A DNA stretch of 64,000 nucleotides, taken from assembly GCF_001435295.1 (NCBI RefSeq), contig NZ_CM003594.1, positions 2,872,574 to 2,936,573 of the forward strand, read 5' to 3'. The stretch is from Psychrobacter sp. P11F6. Its GTDB lineage: Bacteria; Pseudomonadota; Gammaproteobacteria; Pseudomonadales; Moraxellaceae. Positions 44,701 to 53,565 of the stretch are shown here, piece after piece (the first letter of the stretch is position 1; each line of letters starts with the position of its first letter). The notes below the pieces were generated by a model. The model searched no databases. It was not told the DNA's origin and worked only from the letters and a program-made list of their open reading frames with translations. A program made the position numbers and the translations under genes.

Positions 44701-47700
44701 CCTCATCACCATGGCTATCATCGTCTTGGTAAATACGTTGTAGATCTTCAATAACTTGTTGATCAATCTTCAATGACGTGCTACCAGCCAATGCGTCGAA
44801 CAAACCAACCAATTGAGCATGACCAGCGTGTAAAACCGCTTGGGTATCGATATTTCTTGCTGTATCAATATTATCTTTCAAATAGGCATAAGCGTGACCC
44901 AACTCATTAAGAATAAAAGTGAATTTTGGAAACGCTTTTGCTTTATTGGCTAAGTAAGCTATTTGCGATATTTGCTGCGATATATAGCCCTGAACATGTG
45001 CTGTCTCAGAATGATTAAGTGCGTCATCTAATTCCCACTCAGCATCCAATAGTTCATCAATATTATTATCCAACAACTGCTCTATCGTTGGTTTGTTATC
45101 AGCCGTGACCTTATCATCGCTAATGACGTATTGATCACCAAGCATGGCTTGCAATGAGGCTATGTCTTGCTGACTTTGTGCATCTTCGATCGATATATTT
45201 TGCGGCTGAACGTTTTGCTTGTAGTTGTTTAAATAACCGTCCATTAGCGTAGCAGACTTCGCCAATGCTTCTAGATGTTGAGCATTCATCGCAGTATCTT
45301 GCTGCTGTAGTAGCTCTAAGCTATGCTCTATCGTTGCGCTAACCTCGCTGATCGCTGCTAAAGCGCTAGAACCTGAAGCCCCTCGCAAGGTATGAAATGC
45401 GCGTACAATCTCATCCGTCACTTCAATATAAGACTGATCTTGATGCTCATCAACGAATTGGTCAATATCTTGCAATAGTCCTTCTGCTTCGTCGATAAAA
45501 ATCTCACAAAACATTTTTTCTTCTTCGCTTTGTGGTGCTAAATAAATAGGCGCTTCTGCTATCATTTCATTGACAGAATTAATCGTCTGCAGCGTGGTAT
45601 CTATCGCTGTATTAAGATTATCTTGGGTAGGGCTATGCTCATCAATAGCAGGCGACAGTACTGACGCTTGGATGGTCTCATCCTCAGAACTATTTGATGC
45701 TTGCTCATACAAGGCAGAATAGCTAAATTCGTACCCTTGCTGTTTGCTATAAGCATTGGCGCATGCGATCCATAAAGGCACCATCGCTGGATAATTTTGG
45801 CTGTCATTTTCAAATACTGTTAGCATCGTAGGATAGGCAGCTAGCACATCGGCAATAAGCTGACGCATATCTGCTGAGACAGCCACACTATGATCCAAAA
45901 TGCGATTAAGCATATTTTCTATAGCCCAAGCCAGCTCAGCCGTATAATTTGCACCGACCATACGACCGGAACCTTTTAAGGTATGGAACCCACGACGAAT
46001 ATCCACCAATCCGCTTAAGTCAGCTGGCAATAATCGCCAATCTTCATATAAAGGTACAATCTCAGCCAATACTTCGTCAGCTTCTTCTAAAAATATCTCT
46101 TTAATATCAGGATCGGCATCATGAGCATCTGCCGCTAGCTGCTCAGTTTCTTGCATAAAGGGTTTGAGTATCGCTGGAATATCAATAGCAGATAAGGAAG
46201 CAACAGCAGTGCTCTTCGTACTATCAGCAGTTGTCTCGTTTGACTCATTGCTCATGTCGAGAGCAGTTAGCAGTTCAGCATCATCATCAAATGGATGCGA
46301 TAGTTCTAATGCTGAGTCTGAATCAGCAGTGACAGCATCTAATATGGTCAGCCCAGCATTGATAGGTTGCTGTGTCATGAGATTATGGCTTTGTAGAATA
46401 GTAATAGCAGGATCAAAGCTTGGAGATTGCTGCGCTTCAAAATCTACCACTAATGCTGGTAGACGTTTTGCCGTATTCATCACCAGACTTACAACTTCAT
46501 CTGTGACAGGCAGCGTTTTATCTAACAGGCGATTGAGCAGATTTTCGATCGACCATGCCATCTCGCTGATGCTAAAAGCCCCAACCATACGTCCTGAGCC
46601 TTTTAAAGTATGGAACCCTCTACGCACTTCAGTGAGTGGGGTTAAATCCTTTGAGTCTTGCTGCCAGATAGGTAGAAAGTCTTCTAAATCAGCAATGACT
46701 TCCGTCACCTCTTCGATAAAGATGTCACGAATCTCTGCGTCCATCTCAAAATTATCAGGCTTAACTTGCTCACGAGCAAGCGTTAATGGTTCACTCTCGG
46801 TACTATCATCATCAGCCGTATCTTGCCCTACCACACGCTCATTATCTACATCAGTCAAAGCTTGGTTAGCAACATCATTTTGACTATTAGCAGGAGTAAT
46901 CTCGCCACTATCATCGTAACGCAATACGTTGGTCGCTACGGATTTTTGGGTAAGGAAAGTGTCTTTAATGGTCTCTGGCGATGCAATATAATGAGTAAGA
47001 AGTTGGGCGGCAGTCGCAGTATACTCATTTGCCCGCATTAATAGCTGCGGGTCAAAAACCTGCTGCGCAAGGTAGTCAAGCAACAATTCAATAGACGTTA
47101 GTCCTTCAGCCAATGCCTGAGTCACATCCCAACTGAGTACGTCAATCTCATGAATGGTCAATTGTGTAAATATACTTGCCATATCATTCATGGTTTGACG
47201 AATTGATGGCAATCCCATGTCGGCAAAAGCATCGCCAATATCGGTAAAATCAGCAGCAATGGGCAGTAAGTCAGTGTCTTGACGCTGTACATATTCATGA
47301 AAGCTTTGTTTGACATCTTCTACCGCGATGCGCAGCTCACGTAAACTTCCACCAACAGAAGCCGTCACAGGACTTGCTTCCGACTGCGTTTCAATAGCTT
47401 CAAACGTTGCAGACAATGTCGTAAAAGAAGCGGCATCCCCTATCTTGAGAGATATCGTCTGTTCGGTATGATAGATAGCGTTATATAGCTCTTGAAGCTG
47501 ACGCTCAATCTGCCATTGTTCTTGCGCAAATCCTGTTTCTGATGATAGAGCCTGCTCTATGTCTGTAACAATTTCATGTATTTGCGACACGTAATAAGTC
47601 CAACCTCGACCTTCGAGTTGACTTTGTATTTTCTGTAAAGGAATGAGAAGCGTGTCTGGCTTATCCAAAGTAAAGATAAGTGTCTCAAGCTCACTGAGTA

Positions 47701-48640
47701 TACGTGGTAAAAAACGTGATCCCGTTGACGACGTTTGCGACAAATCATTTAGAAGTGACTGAGTGCGCTTGCTACTTTGAGCAAGGCTATTTAGTTCAAT
47801 ATACACCCTTATGATTAAGCTTCGAATAACGCTTGACGACAACTCAGCTTGCTGAGTGCGAGACTCTATTACTTGATCCAGCTGACTTAGCAATGACGCA
47901 TAATGCTCAGGTAATGGGGTATCATTATGAGCAAGGTCATTTAGCCACAGTTCCGTTAAGTACCAAAGGCGTTGTAAGTCATCATGTTGAGTGGTCTGCC
48001 ATAAGTATTGGCTGACTCTTTCTAGTGTAGTCAATAAGGACGGCTGATTGGTATTGGCACTCAATAACGCTTGTACTTGCTGTCGCCAAACCAGTAATAA
48101 TTGTTGATAGTGATAATCAGCTAAATGAGTCGCCGTTCTATTCGCCGGCATCATCACTTCGATGCTATTGATACCATCAATAATATGATCATCGATAGCA
48201 TGATTATTTAGATTCTTATGCTGATTATTCGCCAAGCTGACCGAGATATCTGGCGCTACCCCCAGTTTCGATAGTGCTTGAGTAAGCTCGTCAGCAGCAT
48301 TATCAATTAAAACGGTGTTGTGATTACCCATACCTGCGTATTGATTCAACTCACGCTGTAGTAAGCGATGAGAAAACTGACCAATGCGGCGGTCGTTAGC
48401 AGAAATACTATCGCGACTGCTAACGTCTGCCAGCAAGCTCAGTTTATTGGCAAGATCTGCTAATAAATTAAGGCGAATCATCGTTAGCGCGCCGCCAACC
48501 TGATGATAATGTTGCACCATCTGCTCATAATCAGTGCTATCAGCATCTAACTGCCAGCCATCAGATATCTGTGATAATTGCTGATTAAACAGTGGTAATA
48601 ACCACTCAAGCGTCACTATGTCATTGGGCTGGTTTTTCAT
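41732..48640 (-). CDS. chpA: ChpA hybrid chemosensory histidine kinase with multiple Hpt domains
   Basis: A 2302-residue giant CheA-type kinase that controls type IV pili. It begins with a degenerate Hpt (His46 in YHQVGGALTM). Five canonical Hpt sites follow: His677 (GFHTLKGSGRMVG), His886 (same motif), His1083 (AFHTLRGASGSS), His1377 (LHTIKGGARMAG) and His1554 (LHTIKGGARMV). The kinase core runs from about 1700: dimerisation, then LEHMLRNAVDHGIE (N box, about 1880), DDGRGIDVEAV, GRGVGMDVV and a CheW-like domain (about 2010-2140). A receiver domain ends the protein with Asp2225 in LLDIEMPRMDGFE. In P. aeruginosa ChpA has eight Hpt-type sites; this one has fewer clear ones. It lies after pilK and overlaps chpB. 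Confidence 0.96.
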   Translation of the reverse strand: MKNQPNDIVTLEWLLPLFNQQLSQISDGWQLDADSTDYEQMVQHYHQVGGALTMIRLNLLADLANKLSLLADVSSRDSISANDRRIGQFSHRLLQRELNQYAGMGNHNTVLIDNAADELTQALSKLGVAPDISVSLANNQHKNLNNHAIDDHIIDGINSIEVMMPANRTATHLADYHYQQLLLVWRQQVQALLSANTNQPSLLTTLERVSQYLWQTTQHDDLQRLWYLTELWLNDLAHNDTPLPEHYASLLSQLDQVIESRTQQAELSSSVIRSLIIRVYIELNSLAQSSKRTQSLLNDLSQTSSTGSRFLPRILSELETLIFTLDKPDTLLIPLQKIQSQLEGRGWTYYVSQIHEIVTDIEQALSSETGFAQEQWQIERQLQELYNAIYHTEQTISLKIGDAASFTTLSATFEAIETQSEASPVTASVGGSLRELRIAVEDVKQSFHEYVQRQDTDLLPIAADFTDIGDAFADMGLPSIRQTMNDMASIFTQLTIHEIDVLSWDVTQALAEGLTSIELLLDYLAQQVFDPQLLMRANEYTATAAQLLTHYIASPETIKDTFLTQKSVATNVLRYDDSGEITPANSQNDVANQALTDVDNERVVGQDTADDDSTESEPLTLAREQVKPDNFEMDAEIRDIFIEEVTEVIADLEDFLPIWQQDSKDLTPLTEVRRGFHTLKGSGRMVGAFSISEMAWSIENLLNRLLDKTLPVTDEVVSLVMNTAKRLPALVVDFEAQQSPSFDPAITILQSHNLMTQQPINAGLTILDAVTADSDSALELSHPFDDDAELLTALDMSNESNETTADSTKSTAVASLSAIDIPAILKPFMQETEQLAADAHDADPDIKEIFLEEADEVLAEIVPLYEDWRLLPADLSGLVDIRRGFHTLKGSGRMVGANYTAELAWAIENMLNRILDHSVAVSADMRQLIADVLAAYPTMLTVFENDSQNYPAMVPLWIACANAYSKQQGYEFSYSALYEQASNSSEDETIQASVLSPAIDEHSPTQDNLNTAIDTTLQTINSVNEMIAEAPIYLAPQSEEEKMFCEIFIDEAEGLLQDIDQFVDEHQDQSYIEVTDEIVRAFHTLRGASGSSALAAISEVSATIEHSLELLQQQDTAMNAQHLEALAKSATLMDGYLNNYKQNVQPQNISIEDAQSQQDIASLQAMLGDQYVISDDKVTADNKPTIEQLLDNNIDELLDAEWELDDALNHSETAHVQGYISQQISQIAYLANKAKAFPKFTFILNELGHAYAYLKDNIDTARNIDTQAVLHAGHAQLVGLFDALAGSTSLKIDQQVIEDLQRIYQDDDSHGDEGIFVVRAVAAPELQLESIDTDAELLEIFLEEAQELDAALDESFNKWRTDISNINALKVLQRHLHTIKGGARMAGIRSIGDLTHEAESVYEAFVENRRIPTAQWLEIMQIVQDTMSLQVLHIVNHKKSFFASALIEQLQQFVKAQALPEMVELIIPIPKTHFEPEIQSRVANNAHLSADVSDTLSLDMMIKQSWANGLPDPDILSVFLEEAEELTNRNKYLQLFLTDTNNTTALQALQRDLHTIKGGARMVTAAGIADLAHEMESVYTDFVDNRRPATKKVLELLVASHDWLADAISILRQHVNPPTPALLIEALQQFSKNPDSLKQIPKESLQSQHEALFIAREQQDSQYLAKDISEMPSMLSSTGEEDQSANNNEMIRISGGLIEHMINLSGESAINRARIDMGMSSLTNSIEDMGITVQRLADQLRRMEIELEAQILSQIDDELINHEGFDPLEMDQYSSLNQLSKSLTESASDLIDINHTLLEKTRDSESLLLQLSRTQTELQDGLMNSRMVPFTRLTPRLERIVRQTANELNKSVELTIINADDEMDRTILERITSPLEHMLRNAVDHGIENTSTRLKAGKERSGRITLEVNREGSEIVIQLIDDGRGIDVEAVRNKAISQGLIDANDNSLTDLDIMQYIFHAGLSTSKQVTQISGRGVGMDVVISEIRQLGGAVSVVSELGKGSRFTMRLPLTVAVSDALVVRAADRYYAIPLVQIERVVRINPEKLYDYYQSGDATLNFEDVDYRVRYLNEILSGNELNELVVNTNTSLPLIIIKNRSGQNIALQVDQIAGSRIEVVVKPLGQQLSNLPGISAATIMGDGSVMLILDLIALMRNAQLVKNISQSADSKRSRLEFKSTILVVDDSVTVRKVTSRFLERQGFTVAVAKDGIDAIEILQDMIPDMILLDIEMPRMDGFEVATQVRHSKRLQHIPIIMITSRTGEKHRERALEIGVNDYMGKPFQEQELLNKIQHILGQKVSLTYEG

Positions 48641-48670
48641 AGGGTTATCCTAACTTGTCTAGGCACTAAT

Positions 48671-49657
48671 CTAGACATTAATTTTTTGCCACACATTAAC
48701 CTGTGGGTGCGCAATACGGCGCATATTTGAAGGACGCCAAAACAACGCCTCACCTGGAGCCAATATAATATATCCACCTAACGCACACTGCTCTGATAGC
48801 CTTGCCAAAATATCACGCTGATCAAACTTGCGAAAATATAGCAGCATATTTTGACAGATAATGACATGCTGAAGGTGCGAAGTGGGTGGTTTTTGCTCAA
48901 TAATATTGTGTAAAGCGAAGCTAACATAGCGTCGTAGCATTGGCGCAATCTGCCAGTCGGTCTGAGTGCCAGTCATCGCCTTTTTTGCGATAGACACCTT
49001 ATAAAAATGCGATTGACTGATATCACACTTAGCTCGCAATGGCTGAACGAACTGCTGGCACAGGTCTGGAATTAACGACTGCTGCCGCTTATCATACTGC
49101 CCTAGTCGTGCTTTTGTAATGGCTTGTTGGCTAACATCTGTACCCAATATCGTATAATTAATCAATTGTTCAGAAGCCAAGCTCATCGCCAATGACCATG
49201 TTTCTTGCCCACTGGCACAACCAACACTCCAAATGCGAAATAAATCATTAGCATCATTGTTGTGACCACGATCAGTACTAGTGGCAGTAAGCTGCTGATG
49301 CTGTAATGCACACTTTGTGACAAAATCGATAGAAGGCATATGGCGAAAAAAACGACTTTCGTGAATCAGTACTTTATCCAATAACTGCTGGCGTACTTCA
49401 TCGTTTTTTGGTAGTTGACACCACAGCTTTTCAACTGTCAATCCATGTGATAATGCCGTGTGTTCAATCGCATTTATCAACCATTGCAGCTGGACATTGG
49501 GTAGAACAAAACCTATCTCTTGTTCTATATATCGCTGCCACTGCTGCACATCAAAACTGTCTGCCTGCAGCAAACCCTTAATCAACGAGGGCTTGACTGC
49601 TTTAATTAGATTGCTGTCTGGTTGAGTAAAATTATTCACGTCACCTGCTATAGTCAC
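48671..49657 (-). CDS. pilK: PilK, CheR-type chemoreceptor methyltransferase
   Basis: A 328-residue CheR-type methyltransferase that would methylate PilJ. It shows the family order: KVLIHESRFFRHMPSIDFVT (the T-x-F-F-R equivalent), RIWSVGCASGQETWSLAMSL (SAM-binding GCxxGxE), NYTILGTDVSQQAITKARLG and VSFALHNIIEQKPP, then ILPGEALFW-like ending ILAPGEALFWRPS. This is characteristic of PilK rather than chemotaxis CheR. It lies just upstream of chpA, separated by 30 bases. The Chp cluster's methylation pair (PilK, ChpB) is therefore complete. Confidence 0.92.
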   Translation of the reverse strand: MTIAGDVNNFTQPDSNLIKAVKPSLIKGLLQADSFDVQQWQRYIEQEIGFVLPNVQLQWLINAIEHTALSHGLTVEKLWCQLPKNDEVRQQLLDKVLIHESRFFRHMPSIDFVTKCALQHQQLTATSTDRGHNNDANDLFRIWSVGCASGQETWSLAMSLASEQLINYTILGTDVSQQAITKARLGQYDKRQQSLIPDLCQQFVQPLRAKCDISQSHFYKVSIAKKAMTGTQTDWQIAPMLRRYVSFALHNIIEQKPPTSHLQHVIICQNMLLYFRKFDQRDILARLSEQCALGGYIILAPGEALFWRPSNMRRIAHPQVNVWQKINV

Positions 49658-49750
49658 TGCTGCAAATCATCGTATCTGCACAGCATATTATTAACACATT
49701 AATTTAAAGACGGTCAGTGGTCTCACACCTACTTGACTTAACACTTGTCA

Positions 49751-51163
49751 TTACACACTTGCTGATAACGCTTCTTCGGTGTCCAACATCTCGTTTTCTA
49801 GTAGCTCATCATCGTTCGACACTTTAAAACCAGTGACTGACTCTTGCAATGCTGCAGCCATTTCGCTCAGCTCACCAATAGAGCGCGCGGTTGCCATTGT
49901 GCCAGAAGAGGTCTGTGAGGTAATATCTTGAATAATATTCATCGTATGAGAGATGTGACCAGCAGATTCTGCCTGCTGCAAAGCGGCGTTTGAGATGTTT
50001 TGAATCAAGTCAGCCAAGGTATTAGAAACGCTCTGCACTTCTTCTAGGGCTTCACCAGCATCTTTTGCTAATCTTGCACCGCGCACAACTTCAGAGGTCG
50101 TCGATTCCATTGACATAACTGCTTCGTTGGTATCTGCCTGAATGGTTTTCACCAAGGTTTCAATCTGTTTGGTAGCGTTAGCTGAACGCTCAGCAAGACG
50201 TTGGACTTCATCAGCAACGACCGCAAAGCCTCGACCAGCCTCACCTGCCATCGATGCCTGAATAGCAGCATTCAATGCCAAAACGTTGGTCTGGTCAGCA
50301 ATATCATTAATCAAACCAACGATATCACCAATTTCTTGCGAAGACTCACCAAGACGCTTGATACGTTTTGAGGTCTCTTGAATCTGATCACGAATCACGT
50401 TCATACCTTCAATAGAGCGCTGTACAACTTCCGCTCCATTATGAGAGATAGCTACTGAGCGCTGAGCAACAGTCGCTGATTCTGAAGCGTTGTTCGAAAC
50501 TTGGTCAATCGATACTGTCATCTCGTTAATAGCCGCCGATACACCAGCAATTTCTTGTGCTTGGTGCTCAGATGCTTCAGCAAGTTCGACTGCATTCATC
50601 TGTGTTTGGTCTGAAGACTGCGAAACGCGGTCAGCCGTGTTGTTAATAACCAAAACCAATTGACGTAATTGGTCAATCGCAAAGTTCACTGAGTCAGCAA
50701 TTGCCCCAGTAAAATCTTCTGATACGGTGGCATTAACCGTCAAATCACCTTCTGCTAAATCACCCAATTCATCAAGTAAACGTAGAATAGCAATCTGGTT
50801 ACGTTCGTTTTCTTCTTGAATTTGACGCGCTCGCTCAGATTCCGCTTCTGCTTCCTGACGACGACGCAAGGTTTCTTTTTCAATGAGTAGACGCTCTGAT
50901 CCCCCACGCTGCTTCAGTAACTGATACAGAGCAAAGAGGGTGCCTAATACCCCTACGACAAATATAATCGCTGGTAAAGTAACGGATTGATTAAAATCAG
51001 CCAAGTATTGACTTACTGACGATAACGAATTGACCAGCCAAATCAGGCAGGCCACACTTATTAGCACAAAAAACCCTAACAGTAACTTCCACTTGCTATT
51101 AGCGTCCTTGCCATCTGTTGTATTGGTCATACCAGCTACAGGTTTCTTTATAACATCACTCAT
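49751..51163 (-). CDS. pilJ: PilJ-type chemoreceptor lacking the periplasmic sensor domain
   Basis: The ATG at 51163, after RBS AAAGGAATACGTACA, gives 470 residues; a TTG upstream in frame is not used. TM1 spans about residues 27-46 and TM2 about 63-83, leaving only about 16 residues in the periplasm. P. aeruginosa PilJ is about 680 residues and has two periplasmic sensor domains that are absent here. A coiled-coil and HAMP-like linker lead to the signalling tip [20 protein letters not shown] followed by [18 protein letters not shown], which matches PilJ ([11 protein letters not shown]). Signal input must therefore come through the membrane or cytoplasm. It lies between pilI and pilK. Confidence 0.92.
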   Translation of the reverse strand: MSDVIKKPVAGMTNTTDGKDANSKWKLLLGFFVLISVACLIWLVNSLSSVSQYLADFNQSVTLPAIIFVVGVLGTLFALYQLLKQRGGSERLLIEKETLRRRQEAEAESERARQIQEENERNQIAILRLLDELGDLAEGDLTVNATVSEDFTGAIADSVNFAIDQLRQLVLVINNTADRVSQSSDQTQMNAVELAEASEHQAQEIAGVSAAINEMTVSIDQVSNNASESATVAQRSVAISHNGAEVVQRSIEGMNVIRDQIQETSKRIKRLGESSQEIGDIVGLINDIADQTNVLALNAAIQASMAGEAGRGFAVVADEVQRLAERSANATKQIETLVKTIQADTNEAVMSMESTTSEVVRGARLAKDAGEALEEVQSVSNTLADLIQNISNAALQQAESAGHISHTMNIIQDITSQTSSGTMATARSIGELSEMAAALQESVTGFKVSNDDELLENEMLDTEEALSASV

Positions 51164-51340
51164 TGTACGTATTCCTTTCAAACAATCATCAAAGTCTCAT
51201 CGTGACTGACTTTGACAATCTTATTGTTATAAAAACAACAGTGATTAGCAAAGCCTGTATGAATACTGACACCCAACCGTATCATGTCATTCGCTATTAT
51301 TTCGTCATCGTTATAGCAGCCAGATAGCTGTTATCGACTG

Positions 51341-51871
51341 CTATATTGCAGCATCGGTATACTGCAGGTCTTGTGCGAGCAGGCTTGGCATAAAAACATA
51401 CCAACCTTGCTCATTTTTAAAGAACTTACCGTGATTATAAGGAGCAAAGGGCGAATTAGGCTCTATAGCTTCTGCACGGTATTGATCATGCGTAAATTGT
51501 TCAATCCCAATTACTTGATCCACTAACAGTCCTGAAAAGAGATTGTCATGTTCAATAACAATGACTTTGCGTTGGCTCATTTGCGTTAAACGACTAGGAA
51601 CCTGTAGAAACTGAGACAAATCGGTGATTGGCAATAGGCGTCCGCGAATATTGGCGATGCCTAGCATCCAAGGCTTCACTAGAGGCAAGCTGGTATACTC
51701 TGGCATGGCCAATACTTCTGATACTTGACCCATCGGTGCAACTAACCGCTGTCCGCCAATCTCGAATACCACACCTTGCCAGTCATACTCTTGTCCACCG
51801 CGGCGACCACTTTTGCGCGCGCGTGCCAAGTCTGCTAAACGCAGAAGCTCAATAAACCCTCTGGAAGCCAC
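51341..51871 (-). CDS. pilI: PilI, CheW-type coupling protein
   Basis: A 176-residue CheW-fold protein that couples PilJ to ChpA. It shows EIGGQRLVAPMGQVSEVLAM, then LPLVKPWMLGIANIRGRLLP followed by ITDLSQFL (the typical CheW GxxNxRGxxxPVxDL motif) and the C-terminal strand GLLVDQVIGIEQFTHDQY. The RGG-rich segment in the N-terminus (ARKSGRRGGQEYDW) is a PilI trait. It is three bases from pilH, so the two are co-translated. Confidence 0.93.
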   Translation of the reverse strand: MASRGFIELLRLADLARARKSGRRGGQEYDWQGVVFEIGGQRLVAPMGQVSEVLAMPEYTSLPLVKPWMLGIANIRGRLLPITDLSQFLQVPSRLTQMSQRKVIVIEHDNLFSGLLVDQVIGIEQFTHDQYRAEAIEPNSPFAPYNHGKFFKNEQGWYVFMPSLLAQDLQYTDAAI

Positions 51872-51874
51872 AAT

Positions 51875-52237
51875 CTACTCCATTACTTTACGAATGATAT
51901 TAACCAATCCATTTTCGTCAACGGGCTTTGCCATATACTCTTTAGCGCCTTGGCGTTTTCCCCAAACTCGATCGGTTTCCTGATTTTTGGTACTGATCAT
52001 AATCACTGGAATATGCGCGGTGGTCTTACCTCGAGTAATTTTGCGAGTGGCCTGAAAACCGTTCATCTCAGGCATAACCACGTCCATTAAAATGACATCT
52101 GGTAAGTGATCAATCGCCATCTGGCAACCTTGCTCACCATTTATCGCCTCTAATACTTTAAAATTATGTCTGGCAAGCATGTCGCGAAATTTCGCCATCT
52201 CAGATGGTGAGTCGTCAATGACTAAAACTGTAGTCAT
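51875..52237 (-). CDS. pilH: PilH, CheY-like response regulator
   Basis: A 120-residue single receiver domain: VLVIDDSPSEMAKFRDML, acceptor Asp52 in ILMDVVMPEMNGFQATRKIT, Thr/Ser in IPVIMISTKNQETDRVWGKR, and Lys in YMAKPVDENGL. The QGAKEYMAKPV motif is PilH-like. In P. aeruginosa PilH opposes or tunes PilG signalling and pilus retraction. The gene is tightly followed by pilI (3 bases). Confidence 0.93.
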   Translation of the reverse strand: MTTVLVIDDSPSEMAKFRDMLARHNFKVLEAINGEQGCQMAIDHLPDVILMDVVMPEMNGFQATRKITRGKTTAHIPVIMISTKNQETDRVWGKRQGAKEYMAKPVDENGLVNIIRKVME

Positions 52238-52519
52238 AGGAATTTCCTTTATTTTCGAAAGTATCCATAAGGATATGTTGTTATATTATTGAGACAATCC
52301 GACTGAAAGTAGCACGCCAACCATGAATGGCAGGGCAACTCTCTTAACAGTTTCGATTAAATATTGAGCAATTATTAGTAATATTTTATCAATACTAAAT
52401 CTCTTAACCGTAATGCCTAGCCTAATTTATCTGATTCTATATAAAGCATAGCAATGCATAAATCATACCAACTTGTAAGACAATATTTAATGATATGTCT
52501 ACAAGTGGACTTATTTATA

Positions 52520-52897
52520 TTAGCGGTACTGATTAATTGCCTCGAACAGCTCATCTTTACTAAATGGCTTGGTCAGATACTCATCTGAACCCACAATACG
52601 ACCACGCGCTTTGTCAAATAAGCCATCTTTAGACGACAACATAATCACAGGTTTGCTGGCATAATCAGGGTTGTTTTTTATTAGCGCACAAGTCTGATAG
52701 CCATCCAAACGCGGCATCATGATGTCGACAAAAATAATATCTGGATTGTTATCGACAATTTTTGCTAAAGCATCAAAACCATCAATGGCGGTCACAACTT
52801 CGCAACCCGCTTTTTGTAATAAAGTCTCTGCGGTACGGCGAATGGTTTTTGAATCATCAATCACCATTACTTTTAAACCATCAAAATTATTTTCCAT
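52520..52897 (-). CDS. pilG: PilG, CheY-like response regulator
   Basis: A 125-residue receiver domain, the first gene of the Pil-Chp cluster. VMVIDDSKTIRRTAETLLQK, acceptor Asp58 in IIFVDIMMPRLDGYQTCALI, KPVIMLSSKDGLFDKARGRI and EYLTKPFSKDELFEAINQY match PilG. Its phosphorylated form promotes pilus extension and raises cAMP or c-di-GMP pathways in P. aeruginosa. A 282-base gap separates it from pilH, so a second promoter is possible. RBS AGGACACTGATA precedes ATG. Confidence 0.94.
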   Translation of the reverse strand: MENNFDGLKVMVIDDSKTIRRTAETLLQKAGCEVVTAIDGFDALAKIVDNNPDIIFVDIMMPRLDGYQTCALIKNNPDYASKPVIMLSSKDGLFDKARGRIVGSDEYLTKPFSKDELFEAINQYR

Positions 52898-53565
52898 TAT
52901 CAGTGTCCTATAAACGACTATTTATTCTTAATACCATCCATCAATGCAAAAACTTAAAGGTTATTTCAACCTGTCATATCATTCATTATTGGACTGATAT
53001 GAGACGCTAAATTTGCATTACCATATGTTATGACAGTCAACATATCAGCTGCCAGTATCCGCCTGTCAACCAGAGCGTCAACATGGGCTACTATACGCAC
53101 TTTCTAATTAATAAGCTTACTAAATTGCGCCAAATCTATGGCTTTTTAGACGACTTATTTTGCTTTTATTATCGTCCACTGCAACCGTATTTGGTCTAAA
53201 ACAAGGTAAAGTACCTTTTATTACTGATGACGTTGACGATAAAAGAGGTAAGCCCGAAGCAGAAGAACCATCAACCTTATGATATCTCTGCATTATATAG
53301 AAACGCTTGGCACATTGCTGAATAATTTTCTTTTGTGATAAAAGTGTATCATTGTATTTTGTTATGTTTGTTTTAGCACAGTTATCGACTAATTTCCAGT
53401 TATGAGTAAGCCAATATTCGAACTGGTCAGTAATATAAAAATCTGTTCAGACTTGCTGTCACTCCTACCTTAGCTAATGACTGGGTTTAGTAGCCTTAAT
53501 GTCAGTGGTTTATTAAGTTTTTTGCGCTTATTTCACCCAGTGGCAATTCACTATATAATAAAACG
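52898..53565. other. Intergenic region between pilG and the efflux adaptor, with a degraded-looking open frame
   Basis: About 670 bases holding the divergent promoters of the Pil-Chp cluster (minus) and the adaptor-kinase genes (plus). On the plus strand an open stretch of 52 codons (53124-53282) has a hydrophobic signal-like start (LWLFRRLILLLLSSTATVFG) and an acidic C-terminus (DDVDDKRGKPEAEEPSTL) but no ATG or GTG; a TTG at 53160 has no RBS. It could be a decayed small secreted protein or a chance frame. Nothing else is visible. Confidence 0.45.

Noticed and set aside
46164..46883. 239-codon open frame antisense to chpA
   Set aside because: Its composition mirrors the chpA coding frame on the other strand, it has no recognised domain, and chpA is clearly the real gene.
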